This document shows positions 1-11,600 of a DNA stretch of 64,000 bases, in pieces. Position 1 is the stretch's first letter. Each line of letters opens with the position of its first letter. The translations under genes were made by a program, and so were the position numbers. Below the pieces are notes generated by a model. That model searched no databases. It had not been told where the DNA came from and was given only the letters and a program-made list of their open reading frames with translations. Origin of the DNA: Rhypophila decipiens (Eukaryota; Ascomycota; Sordariomycetes; Sordariales; Naviculisporaceae); contig MU858051.1 of assembly GCA_033297075.1 (NCBI GenBank), forward strand, positions 186,001-250,000. The letters run 5' to 3'.

Positions 1-937
1 CACGAACCATTTGCTCCGTGGCAGCTTTGAATTCAAACGTGCCGCCTGGTCCTAACGGTAGGGGCGTACCTGATGCTGGAGCGACGAGCTGTCCTGCATG
101 GAGTTTGTCGAGGGATTCTCCTACTACCCCGTACTGAGACCAGTTTATGGGTGGCATGCGGACTACGGTTTGGGGCTTTGGGAGTTTCTGCCAGGGGGTT
201 GTTGTTTTGGGTTTGGGTTTGGAATTTTTGCGCTGGGGTGATTTTGCTTTTGCTTGGGGTTTGTTCTTGGTTTTGGTGTTGGTCATGGATGAGTCTCCTT
301 CTTCGTCTTCGTCTTCTGAGGAGGAGGACGAGGAGGACGAGGATGACTCGTCTTGGTCTTGATCTGCTTGGGCTGCCGCCCGTCGTGATTGACCAGACAT
401 TAATGGATCTCCGTCCATGCTCACCCGCCCTTCTGTGAGATCAGCTATGAACGCAGCCGGGTCAGCCAGCGCCGCTGCTTTTGCTTGGTTGAGTGCCTGC
501 ATATCGGCCTGGGCACGTGCTCGTTGGAGCTGGAGAATGGAGATTGCGCTCTTGAGGGCCAGGACATCCGGGTTGTCGTCGAAGGATATTGGCTGGGCAG
601 GGGGCAGTTGTGAGATGGCGACCTGGTCTGGTTGTGAATGTGTGAATACTGGTCGGCCCTGGGCAAAATTGGGAATGGTGTTGTTATTATTGTTGCCAGC
701 TGTTAAGGGGCTTATGCTCGAGGTTGCAGGAGCAGCACCAGGAAGATGTGTTGGTCCGAGGGTTGGTGTGATGGGGCTGACCGGTGGCCTGGACGGCGAC
801 GCTGCTCGCGATGCCCGTGAACCCCGGCGACCGGCATGGGGCTGCGGGTTCAGGGGTTGAGGTGGATGTGAACCGGTCCCGGAGCCGGTTGCGCCGGCAA
901 CTGGGGTACCCCCCGTGGCGATGGTGAGCCCGGGCAT
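1..937 (-). CDS. Unknown low-complexity protein, N-terminal 312 residues (3' end outside window)
   Basis: On the minus strand the frame is open from an ATG at 937 to the left edge of the window, so only the N-terminal 312 residues are seen. The ATG sits in a good context (GCCACC before ATG) and is the first in frame after an upstream TAA. The protein starts with a Pro/Ser/Thr/Gly-rich stretch. A short helical, Ala/Gln-rich part follows around residues 115-165, then a run of about ten Ser leading into an acidic Glu/Asp tract (about 205-222), then a Lys/Pro/Thr-rich basic tract. The last part is the most ordered: it holds the motif MPPINWSQYGVVGESLDKLH. I do not recognise the family. The Ser/acidic/basic layout suggests a nuclear protein, which is inference only. 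It diverges from the gene at 2601 across a 1.66-kb spacer. An upstream non-coding or short coding exon cannot be excluded. Confidence 0.7.
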   Translation of the reverse strand, partial: MPGLTIATGGTPVAGATGSGTGSHPPQPLNPQPHAGRRGSRASRAASPSRPPVSPITPTLGPTHLPGAAPATSSISPLTAGNNNNNTIPNFAQGRPVFTHSQPDQVAISQLPPAQPISFDDNPDVLALKSAISILQLQRARAQADMQALNQAKAAALADPAAFIADLTEGRVSMDGDPLMSGQSRRAAAQADQDQDESSSSSSSSSSEDEDEEGDSSMTNTKTKNKPQAKAKSPQRKNSKPKPKTTTPWQKLPKPQTVVRMPPINWSQYGVVGESLDKLHAGQLVAPASGTPLPLGPGGTFEFKAATEQMVR

Positions 938-2600
938 GGTGGCGAAGGCCGGGATCTGCTGCTTTAGTGCCGTGTGTCTTGGGCTTTTTTATTTCTTTTG
1001 TAACCCGTGCAGGTGAGATAATGCAAGCACAGATGGTTGGAATTAATAAGGTTTGCGCTTTGAATCGTATTTGTATCCGTCTTCGTACAGAGTACAATCA
1101 CTGCGGTTCAGGAGGTGGTGGGGTTGGTGGTGAGGTATGAATGCGCAGCGGCAGGGTGATTGCTCATCCCCGCCACGAATAGGATCGCCACAGCGGGAGT
1201 TTCCCCTCCACGTGGAATCCGTGAATGGATCGGACCGCTGTTGCCTGTCTTCGGACTTCTGAGTTCGGCGGATAAAAAGATACTAACAGATTCTCACGGG
1301 TCTCAGCGGCAAACTGTTATAACACTAACATTCATCCCGAGCTGGGATGAGTGAGCCGCCCCACCTCACCTCCTCCGATATGATGGAAGCCTTCCTCGCT
1401 TTCGGAATCTCCTCTGACAACAGGAAACCACAAGATTGGATCAATGCAAAAACGACAGGTACGATTCTGCCTCCTCAGCAAACATGCGACGAAAATTCCC
1501 TTGCCTTGGCGTCCGCTTCCATGGAGGTTTGATTGGCCGAGTCTCATGCAAGAGAAGATGAAGACGCCATCAAGTTTCCCATCTGCTGCATCGGGGAGCC
1601 TTTGACAATCGCATATTCGCTGGCTACGAATTGTGGCGTTTTGCCGTCCTGGGATCAAACGGAAAGGGCTTGCGGCCCTCGTTCATTGCTTCCTCGAGAC
1701 CATGTCTCCGTGGAATCCGCGGTATTATGTCGTGGAAGTTTACAGCTATATTTGTTCTTGCTGCTGCCTACTTCGTCTGTTCGTAAAGGATTTGCCGATG
1801 AGGATGCATGGTGATGAACGTTGAAGGTCCATGTTAAACGTGAACGGGAGGCACAACGGAGACCGCTACTCCTCAAGCTCCATGCCGGCCGTTTGTCATG
1901 GAACCGCCGCATGCTAGGAGACTGGACTCGACATCTCTAGCTGCATTTCCAACCACGCGAGTTGCATACAGGCTTGCCCGGGAACTGGCCCAGGCTGGCT
2001 CCATCAACCTATCAGATGGGAAACCCACTCTTCCTCAACCTCCTGGACCCAGACCTTCTAGAAGGCACACCCTACCCATGTACGATTACACCACAAACGG
2101 GGTTTCTTTTCCTGTTGAGGATTTTATTACTCTCTCATTCCATCTTCACACCTCCATTTTCCACTCCTCTTGTTCTCTTTGCACTTAGACCGTCGGCCTT
2201 GTCAAATGATTACAGAACTGCCTTGCAATTATATAGAGTTTGTTGTGCCCTTCTATACCAATTGCGCTTTTCGATACTCTACAAGCAACTTTTGGACGTC
2301 ACCCCTTGAGTCATCCTCATATGTTTTCCAACCCTAAACACATCTGGAGACAATGCCGCAGAGCCAGACATGATGTATGAACCTATCGTATAGACGCCAA
2401 GGACGATCACGTCCGGGAATCCCTGGTGGCGGCTCTTACATCATAACAGCCATACCATCAAGTATCAGGGCTTGCGTCTCTGCACTCGGTCAATATTTCA
2501 TCGAAGTGAATTCCCCTGTATTGAACTCCTCCAGACGATCAGGACCAGGTCGGTTCTGAAATCACGACAAGGGTGCCAGTACTTTAACTTCCATCGCTCC
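938..2600. other. Intergenic spacer between divergent genes
   Basis: No frame in this spacer looks coding: the open stretches are short, unrelated to any family I know and have no plausible splice structure. A pyrimidine-rich stretch at about 2104-2185 and a TATATA-like sequence near 2231 lie upstream of the plus-strand gene and are plausible promoter or 5' leader sequence. Confidence 0.5.
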
Positions 2601-3221
2601 ATGGACCAGAGAGACCTTCAGCCAAGGAAGGATATTTCACAGACAACCGATCCAGAAACATCCCCATCGACGACCAAAAGCAAAATCTCCATGACAGACA
2701 AGGAGAAGGGCAAAGGCAAGGAAAAATCCGGCAGCAGCAGCAAAGGCGGCAGCAGTGGGAAGGACCGCTTGGCATCCAAGATGAACAAAATCACCAACTG
2801 GCTATCGACGAGTGAACCCTCGGCAAACGCGCTCAAACAACACAAGAAGGAAACGTTCCAAAAGGCCGGGGTCCCGCTCAACGACCCCGAAGCCCCAGCA
2901 AAGATCCATGCCCCGATAGGCAAGATCCCACGGGACGCCATCAAGCCTGCTGCGGGGCCGGATCCGGAGGAAGTCGTGCGGAAAAAGGCCGAGCAGAGGC
3001 GGAAGATGAAGAAGCAGCAGCAGCAGGAGGACCGGCATCGGAAGAATTCGACCAGTGCCAGTGCGAGTGCGAGTGCCAGCGCGAGTGCTAGTTATAGCGG
3101 TGCTTCGAGCTCGTTGCAGACGCCCTCGTTGTCGGGGTATTCGTCCATGTCTGGGCCGGAGAGCTCCATGTTTGTGCCGGGGGATGATGATTTCGGGGCT
3201 AATGGATGGGGGCCTCGTTGA
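2601..3221 (+). CDS. Unknown small basic low-complexity protein (206 aa)
   Basis: Single-exon frame of 206 residues. I chose the ATG at 2601; the ATG at 2691 (giving 176 residues) is equally possible, since neither has a strong context. The N-terminus is polar and rich in Lys, Gly and Ser. A more ordered central block (about residues 60-135) begins with KMNKITNWLSTSEPSANALK and contains KAGVPLNDPEAP and PIGKIPRDAIKPAAG. It is followed by a Lys/Arg/Gln-rich helix and then a strict Ser-Ala alternation (about residues 151-165). The C-terminus is Ser/Gly-rich and ends with GANGWGPR. The ordered middle looks like a conserved fungal protein of unknown function; I know no activity for it. It has no signal peptide or membrane segment. 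Confidence 0.65.
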   Translation: MDQRDLQPRKDISQTTDPETSPSTTKSKISMTDKEKGKGKEKSGSSSKGGSSGKDRLASKMNKITNWLSTSEPSANALKQHKKETFQKAGVPLNDPEAPAKIHAPIGKIPRDAIKPAAGPDPEEVVRKKAEQRRKMKKQQQQEDRHRKNSTSASASASASASASYSGASSSLQTPSLSGYSSMSGPESSMFVPGDDDFGANGWGPR

Positions 3222-4544
3222 GTGCCTACCTACCATTTTGTGTGATATGGAATGTGGAAAATGGAAAATGGTATAAAATTTGATGGTATATATGGTATGA
3301 GTTCATCAGCGGCAAGGATCTCGTCTGGATTATATACGAGGTGGTATTCCCCTCCATTTCTTTCACAGGCTTCTGCTGCCAGGGAGCAGGGACTCTTGGT
3401 TGTGAAAATAGGGCGCGGAGGTTCTATTGTTAGGGATGTTCATGAAGTATTTCTGGACAATTTGTTTTCAGGAATCTGTTTTCGGGAGTCTGGTTGCAAA
3501 ACAATTCTTAATGATATCCATCAACAACCCGCTTCACAAGGTAATTACACAAATTAGGTGCTAACCTAGATGCTAAAGCTTTATCATGAATGAAAATATT
3601 CCCCTATATGTTAACCACATCTGTATAATATTCGAGGATAACTTATCCCCGAATCCTTTTTACTGTTGGCCCAAGTGCCTTGCCTTCAACAGTTCTCGGA
3701 GTAAATGCCCCGGCCAGGACACAGCGTACTATACGTATGTCATACCGTAAAATACACTAACCATACTGCTGTGACATTGTCCGTATCGTATCGCGGGTAG
3801 TTCAGCCAGCGACCAAAAACCACGGTTACTCGTCCCAAAAACTCTTGAGTTTTGCCTAGAATTACCTACTATCAAGTAGACATCAATTCTCAAAGTCCAA
3901 ACACGCTCAAAATCGAAGCATTATCGATTATCAGCTCACTTTTCTCGATCTTCCTGGTGTAACTGATGAATGAGCTGATGGCCCCTCCCAACAGCTGCGG
4001 CACCCGACAAGGCGATACCACTTAGACACCAAATTGACCAATCAGCGATTAAGGATAGCCATCACTGGATCTGTAACACGCTCGGGATGACGTCGTTGAG
4101 TTTTAGAGCACGAGATATGTAGCTTCAGCTTTCAAAGAAATTCAGATCTTGATTGTTAACAACCTTTTTTCGTATCACCTGGCCGTGATTTTATTTCTCT
4201 TTCTCTGAAGAATAACGCATATTATCGGTCTTATCTTTTCCCCTCTTCTCTCTGCACCAAGTGAAGAAGAGCACGAAAAAGATACACCACGTCATTTCTG
4301 GCCTTTTCGTCTTTGGTCTTTCATTTCGGTTGATACTAGTCAACAGACAACTTGGCCACCTCCTCTCAGAGCAACCGCCTCTGAGCTCACACATTTTATT
4401 CGTCATTCAACTTCAAGTCCTAGATACTAGAAAAAAGACCGAACAGTATCACCATCAGGACTGATTGACTCACCTCCATCTACATCACTTACTCACTGCT
4501 CTCTCGTCAGTTCGCTTTCGATTCCAGCGTTCAGTCAAGTCAAA
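3222..4544. other. Intergenic spacer, promoter side of the DUF2417 gene
   Basis: About 1.3 kb without a recognisable gene. The left half is AT-rich and probably contains the 3' end of the preceding transcript. A long pyrimidine-rich stretch (about 4190-4540) precedes the next ATG, as expected for a fungal 5' leader. A CCAATCA box lies at 4038-4044. Confidence 0.5.
4038..4044 (+). promoter_or_regulatory. CCAAT box (CCAATCA) upstream of the DUF2417 gene
   Basis: The sequence CCAATCA, followed by GCG, matches the preferred site of the fungal CCAAT-binding (HAP/CBC) complex. It lies about 500 bp before the start codon at 4545. Function is inferred from sequence only. Confidence 0.35.
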
Positions 4545-6267
4545 ATGAGCACCAAAAACAGCTGGCCCGGCGAAGATGAACCCGACAGGGCATCCTCAGC
4601 CCTCGCCCGAGCAAGCACACCTCCCCCACCTTCGCACGAAGAATACGGCCCAAACGAACACACCCGCCTCCTCCCCAACAGACTAGACAGCACGCCCTAC
4701 CTGTCCCCCGACGACCCGGCCGTATCGCCCTACAACCTCTTCACAGTCCGCCTCGTCCGCATCTTCACCGTCTTCCTCACCATCCTCACCTTTCTGTGGT
4801 GGTTGCTCATGATCATCTCGCTATTCGTCACCCCGCCGGGGTTCCACGCGCGAGGCTCGCCCTTCTTTGCCTTTGTATACGCCTCGGTTGCCTTGTGCAC
4901 GTTGGGTGTGGAGCTCCTCTTCTTCGCGGTGCCGAGTAAATCTGTTCGGGTGCTTAGCGTTGTGTCGGCGGTGCTTTTGCTGGTCGACACGATAGTGATT
5001 CTCGCTGTGGAGGGTGTTCGGCATGAAGAAGTTTGGATCGGCGTGGCAAGTGTGGTTTGGGCTACGCTCATTTCGTGCTGGGCGTTGGCTGCTGACCGGA
5101 CCGTGCAGTGGGGCAAGAGGGAGGAGGAAGAACGTCTGACTGGAAGGCCCGAGACGAGAAGGACGCTGGGGGAGTGGGCTCAGGTCTTGACCTCGAGTAC
5201 TGTCTTGGTGGCGGTCGCGTTGGTGGTGTTTATGATGACGCTGAATGTGAGCCTTAGGGCGTTCGATACGAGGCTTGCGCCGCCGGGGGAGAGGTACTGG
5301 GTGGATGAGAATAAATACCAGATCCACCTTTATTGTGCGGGGGATGGTAATGTCAACGGTGGGAAGGGGGGGAATAATGTGACGGTGCTTTTTGAAGGCG
5401 GCGAGGATGCGGTTGAGTGGGGCCTGTGGCAGTTTGCCGAGGATGCGGTCAAGAATGGATCGATTGGACGATATTGCTTTGCTGATCGTCCTGGGCTGGG
5501 TTGGGTATGTCTCTCGCACACTGGGCTTTGATTGATATTATGTTCAACATGCTAACAAGATGAACAGAGCGACGCCGCACCATCACCGTTGTCGGCCAGC
5601 ATGGCGTCGGATGCCCTTAGTGAGGCCCTGGCTCGTGCTGGAGAAGAAGGGCCCTGGGTGTTGGCCAGTGCCGGTATCGGTTCTTTATACTCCCGAGTAT
5701 TCAGCTCTCGTCATGGAACAGAAGTGCGCGGGATCCTGATGATTGACCCATTGCACGAGGACTTGCTCCCACGCGTGGGCGCACCTGGCCGTGGTTTCAG
5801 GATCTGGCTGCAGGGCGCCATCTCGCCGCTCGGCATCAGACGTCTTCTCGGCGCAATGTTGAGAGGCCGGAGCTCTGAGGACCGGGTATGGGGTCGGGCG
5901 GCATACCAGTCCCCTAGATGGATCTTTGCCAAGCTACAAGAGAGTCTCGTGGCGGCTTCGCTCACCAAGCGGGATGTCGTGTCTAGCCGGGCGATACAAT
6001 ACAAGGACACGCCTGTGGTGTTGATCAGCTCCGGAGAGCAGATCCGGAAAGATAGTGAATGGGAAGCCGCTGTAAGACTACAAGACCCCTTCTTTGAATT
6101 CGTCCGGATTTGGGACTAACATGAATGGGTAGCAACGCGATCTGAGCCACTTGACAGATAACCTCAAGAATTGGGATGTTATCAAGAAGGCACCACATCA
6201 GGTGTGGGAGACGTTGGAGGGGAGGGAGATGATTGAAAAGAGATTGAAGAAGCTGGTCAAGTTGTAA
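4545..6267 (+). CDS. DUF2417 integral membrane protein with alpha/beta-hydrolase domain (532 aa)
   Basis: Three exons: 4545-5504, 5568-6071 and 6133-6267, with donors GTATGT and GTAAGA, acceptors AACAG and GGGTAG, and branch sites GCTAAC and ACTAAC. All junctions are phase 0. The product starts with a soluble acidic Pro-rich region (about 1-65). Five hydrophobic segments follow (roughly 71-96, 106-128, 134-153, 162-182 and 215-238). After them comes a hydrolase-like domain whose probable nucleophile elbow is LASAGIGS, in exon 2. This matches the fungal DUF2417 family, often annotated as mitochondrial integral membrane protein. Substrate and exact membrane are unknown; a serine-hydrolase (lipase or esterase-like) activity is inferred from the fold. 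The elbow departs from the strict GxSxG pattern, so catalysis is not certain. Confidence 0.85.
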
Positions 6268-8608
6268 GTTTTGAGGGCATGTTCTTTCCTCTTGGGATTT
6301 CGACAGGTACACGAATGGAGATTGTAATTGGTTAGGCTGAGGGGCGGTCGGTATGTCTTCAGGATGAGGATTGATTTGGTATGCTGTGCGCGTTGCTATC
6401 AGCCAAGGCAGACTGGTCATTGGCGAAGTTGAGTTTGGAGTTTGGATTTTTGATATCAGGGCAACATCCTTTTTGCATGACAGAGATACCAGTAGGGACA
6501 GTTTTCTTACCTTTGCGTTTCGGGAGGGCGGCTGGTGAAGAGGCATGAAAATTTTGTTATCTTCGAGATTGTAAGCCAATGTGAGATGATGAATGGAGGG
6601 AATTCCCGGCTGGCATGGTCGAAAGATTTTGACTCTGTCGGGCAAGCGTCCTTGATGGTCTTGGCAGGTTCCTGACGATGTAAATTACAATGTTGTGATA
6701 CCGACCAGGTGGTTTCGGTACATGCCAGTCACAACCACCTGCATTCACCGGCATCATGAGAATTCTTCTGCCTTCACTTCAGCTCAAGAGTCAGGTCACA
6801 CATCGAATTCAAGTTATCATGATCCACAGGTGTCATTAGCCGCGATTGATAATTGACACCCAATTCCTTGGTCTCGAACAAAATCTTGATTCGAGCTCCA
6901 TACAAAATTCTTGCACGGTACAGTAAGAAACAGGGCACGACACCGGCTGCGTGAGCAAAACGGGCAGACAGGCAGAGAGACAGGAGTATGAAAGCTTCGC
7001 AGGCGGTATTGAATGTTTGATATATCAGTGTGGTCCTCTCCCGCCCCGGTGAATTTGGAATGGAAGAGCTGAGAATGAAGCTCTGTGAATGAACAGAATA
7101 GGAATGGACGAAGAAGATGGCACGGTGCAATGATGGATTGGCGGGCTGGAGAAGGACGAGGAAGAGGGGCTGGATCTTGGGCCCGCATCTCACCCGCCCG
7201 CATTTCCATGTTTGATGAAGGGGAGAATTGAAGGCACAGGGGGTTCTCTGTGACGATGATGGGTGTTCCATGCGCACTGGACACACCGGTACATACAATA
7301 TATTTGACGCACCACAGGGGCAGTATCCATTCTGGATATGCAATGCAATGGTAGGCACAACGCTTTTTTGGGGGCGGGCAGATGTTTGGGCCTCAAGGGT
7401 CTTTTGAGGTTCGACTGAAGGGTCCTTTGGAAGAAAGATGATGACATTGTCTGTGTTGTATGTACGTTGATGTTGCAAGAAGATACAAACATTATAATTC
7501 TCTTATTGAAAGCATTACGATTATTCGATCACCCAGGCCATCAAAGCTTCTTTATAGGCGTATTTAGTCTTGCTAATAAGCATAATACTTCAAGCCCAAT
7601 GGCTAATGGCCACTGAGGTGCCCGCAAACACCTCGACAGATTACCGAATGGAAATCTGCAGTGCAATTTGTGCCCAAGTCGCCCTGAGATAAACCCAACA
7701 ATTGAAGCCTTCTCATGCATTACATGGCATCCATATTTTCCCCAGTCGTGAGAATGAGCTGCCCATCTGTAAAGGCTGGGTGTTGCTCGTTCGCAGTCGA
7801 GCTGGAAATTGCACTCCGCCGTCGTGGCGGGGTTTCGCCGATCACTAGCAGGTGGTTTGGGTGTCCAGTGTCTGACCCAAAACACCTCTCATCACTCTCC
7901 CGCTAACGAGTGAGAGCCCAAACCTGACACTGACACTCCCGCTACCAACATACTTCACTTTCTTGGCCGTCAAAGCCGATTGAATTAAGAGGTTCTGCTT
8001 CTCGTCGTTTTTGACTACCGTATTTGGTGAATTCAGGAATACTCGTCCAGAGTTCTTTCTCAATACCGGTATTTCTGTTGTCGACGACTGGATCTAGCGG
8101 GCCCCTCCCTCAGCTTGCCCCCCTGCAATTCTACAGTGAAGCACAGCACAACAAACTTGCAGCAGAGGTTGTTGCCCCGGGACGCAAGACGATCGATTCG
8201 CTGCCCTCCCCCATCGCCCAACCCGACCGACCACTGCACCGACTTTCGATACCTTCAGCCTCAAGCCTTGGGAAACACTGTCGGATCAAGACCGCGCTCA
8301 ACACAACCGCGGGTTTTACACTTACAGTCACGCGCACAGCCTTCGCTAACGAAAAGTGAAGAATACCGCCTCCAGCTTAGGACGATTGCGGACGCTGTTA
8401 GGCTCGTCTTTCAACAGTCGGTTGCTTCATGTCGATGCCCGCCTTCCATCCGGCTCCTCATCTGCGCCCGCCTTCTCAAGCAACCTCTCCCTAATTCGCC
8501 CTCTCGTCGCGGCTTTCGCGACTTGTCATTTCTCCCCAAATCGCAAAAATCTCATGACCGCAGACTGCCCACGAAACTGATCAGCTTGGAATTGAACACC
8601 GGTCCGAA
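6268..8608. other. Long intergenic region upstream of the LIM-RhoGAP gene
   Basis: About 2.3 kb with no coding region I can support. The longest open stretch is on the minus strand at 6774-7478; it begins at a TTG, has no recognisable domain and has erratic composition. The right part (about 7900-8600) is C/T-rich and is probably promoter plus a long 5' leader of the RhoGAP gene, which is common for fungal signalling genes. Confidence 0.45.
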
Positions 8609-11600
8609 ATGTCGGGCTCCGAATATGGCGGTGGCCACGCGCCCCCTATGACCGGGGACGTCCCGCACCACCACCACCACCACGCCGACCAAGAGCAGTT
8701 CATGAGCCTCACACCGACCTCGTCACGCCAAAATGGTGGGTATGGTAACCAGTACGGGCGACAGCCAGCATCACCGGCGATGAGCGCTGGAGACAGAGAC
8801 AGAGACAGAGACACAGACACCGAGTCGAGAATCAGTGGGGAACGCAATAGGTCACGACCCAGGGCGAACAGAACGACGAGTGGTCAAGTGCGAGTTTGCA
8901 AAAAGTGCGGCGAGGCTCTGATGGGGCAGTTTGTGCGCGCCCTGAACGGGACCTTTCATTTGGATTGTTTCAAATGTCGTGTGAGTACCTGCTCGACCCG
9001 ACAAAGCCCTTTGTTGGGCTCCCAGCTGATGGTGACGTGATGCTCAGGACTGTGGTCAAATTGTCGCCTCCAAATTCTTCCCGGCCGACGACGAGAACGG
9101 CGAAGGGCAGTATCCCCTCTGCGAAACCGACTATTTCCGTCGTCTTGGATTGTTATGTCACAAGTGTGGCGGGGCTCTCCGCGGCTCCTACATTACCGCT
9201 CTCGATCACAAGTATCATGTAGACCATTTCACTTGCTCTCTGTGTCCGACAGTGTTTGGAGCCCAGGATAGCTACTACGAGCATGATGGTCAGGTTTACT
9301 GCCATTACCACTACTCGACGCAATTCGCCCAGCGCTGCAGCGGCTGCCAGACAGCAATCCTGAAGCAGTTCGTCGAGATTTTCCGCAATGGCCAGAACCA
9401 GCACTGGCACCCCGAGTGCTACATGATCCACAAGTTCTGGAACGTCCGCCTAAATCCTCCACAGCAAGCCCTCGGTCCGGTTGCTGATGATCCTGCTGGG
9501 CGCGAGCTGGTCCGGGAGGAGGAAGAGCGAATGGAAGAGAAGGTGTACCGGATTTGGAGCGTGCTCTCCACATTTGAGGAATCGTCGGCCGCCTGTATAT
9601 CCGACATGCTCCTGCATGTAAGCAACGGGGCGTATGTCGATGGCGTTATGGTTGCAAAGAAGTTTATCTGGCACGTTGATATCCTCTTCCAGTCAGCAGA
9701 TGGGCTTGACGCCACTATGGGGCGGCTGGAAATCAAAGGTAGGAAAACAAACGCTCTTGCTTGGTGGATCATCATCTTTCTGACCGTGGCGGCTAACAAA
9801 TACGGAACCCTACAGGTCTCTCCTATTCGCGGGAAGCTAAGCTTCTGTGTAAGAAGATAGTCGCTTTCTTCTCGCTGCTCTCAAAGGCCCAGGACAAGGG
9901 CGTGCGCAAGCTCGGGGTTACCCAAGAGTTACTGACGCTGGTGACCGGTTTGGCACATTACCTCAAGCTTCTCATACGGATCTGCCTGCAGGGCGCCTTG
10001 CGGATTGAGAAGGACCGAAACATCTCAGACGGCCTCTACCACTTTCTAGATGAGCTCAGTGATCTCGAAGCCCTGAAGAACGAGGACAATTCGACAAGCA
10101 CACTGCAGCTGACTAGCGGCATGTCACGGCTGTCGGCCAACGACTCGGATCACTGCGTATTGTGTCGAAAGCCTATCGAGGACGAATGTGCCAAGAACGG
10201 CGACAAACGGTGGCACATTGGCTGCACCAAGTGCTCGACATGTGGCCATGAATTGGGAAGATCGCTCCAGGATGCGCGCTTGAACCTCTACGATTCAAAA
10301 ATGTTCTGTAGTCGTTGCGAGACGTATAGCTCGGAGAAGGCACCCCCTTTCGAACGCGTGTCCAAGTTACAGCAGTACATTTTCTTGCTGCAGGTCGCAC
10401 TTGCCCGACTTCTCGACATACTCAAAGCCAATGGCTCTCTTCCACTCAGCTCGGGGGATCCTGGGGCCAATGGGTACCTAGAACCTGCAGAGGGTAGACC
10501 ATCCAATGATGTTCGGTCCAAGTCGTATGGCGGCGAGGCACCCCAGCATCATCGGGAGTCGTCTTATGAGAGCGCTCTCAACGATGTTCGAAGGCTGAAG
10601 AGCACCCGCATGGACAAACATCTGTCGTCGAGCTTTAGGAAAGCAAGGACGTCACGTATTATGGATGGCCCAGAGAGCAGCTCCGTCCAGCCCGGGTTTA
10701 ACAGTGGCCATAATCGGACCGGCAGCAAGGGCTTCCACATTGTTGAGGAGCAAGCGTCCACGACCGATCTCCCAGAAATGCTGTTACAGAACCAAGATGC
10801 CTTAACGTTGGACGATATCCCGCGGATCGTCGCAGCCGAACAAGCCCGAGAGCAGCGGTCCTACCCACCGCCCCGGCAGGAACTCTTCCGCTCACCGGCC
10901 ACGGAACCGGCTTTTGGCGCCGGTGGCACGCCTTCCAATCATCAGCGGAGCTACTCGGATGGGAGAGGAGCAGATCCTCGTAATGCGAGGGATGCCTCTC
11001 CTCAGCGTGGTGGCCGCAGGTACTTTTCTGAACTATCAGGACTGGAATACTTCATTGTTCGGCATCTCGCTGTTCTCACCATGCACCCAATGGTCGAGTC
11101 CGAGTTTTCTTTTGAGGAGCTGCTAGGGTTTATCGAAAGTAGAAAGCAGCCCACTTTCTGGAAAAACATCGGCAAAGCCTTCCAGAAGGATGGAAGAAAG
11201 AATGTCAAGAAGAAAGGAGTGTTTGGCGTCCAGCTGGAGACCATCACGGAGAGAGACGGTGCCGAGTCCACAGACGGTGTCGGCCCTGGCACTCTCAGGA
11301 TCCCCGCCATTGTCGATGACATCGTCTCGACCATGAGACAAATGGATCTCTCCGTCGAAGGTGTCTTCCGAAAGAATGGCAACATCAAGAAGCTCGGCGA
11401 ACTTGTCGAGAAGATCGATAAAGAAGGGAACGTGGACCTCAGCAGTAACAATGTTGTCCAGGTCGCAGCACTTCTCAAACGATACCTGCGTGAGCTGCCA
11501 GATCCGCTCATGACCCATAAGCTCTACCGGCTCTGGCTTGCCGCCGCTAAAATACAGGACGAAGAGAAGAAGCGGCATTGCCTCCACCTGACTTGCTGCC

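Noticed and set aside
1962..2309. 115-codon plus-strand frame upstream of the gene at 2601
   Set aside because: Pyrimidine-rich promoter-like DNA; the translation is Leu/Pro/Ser-rich with no conserved pattern.
6774..7478. 234-codon minus-strand frame in the spacer before the RhoGAP gene
   Set aside because: It begins at TTG, has no motifs, has irregular composition with many Cys and His scattered without pattern, and has no splice partners.
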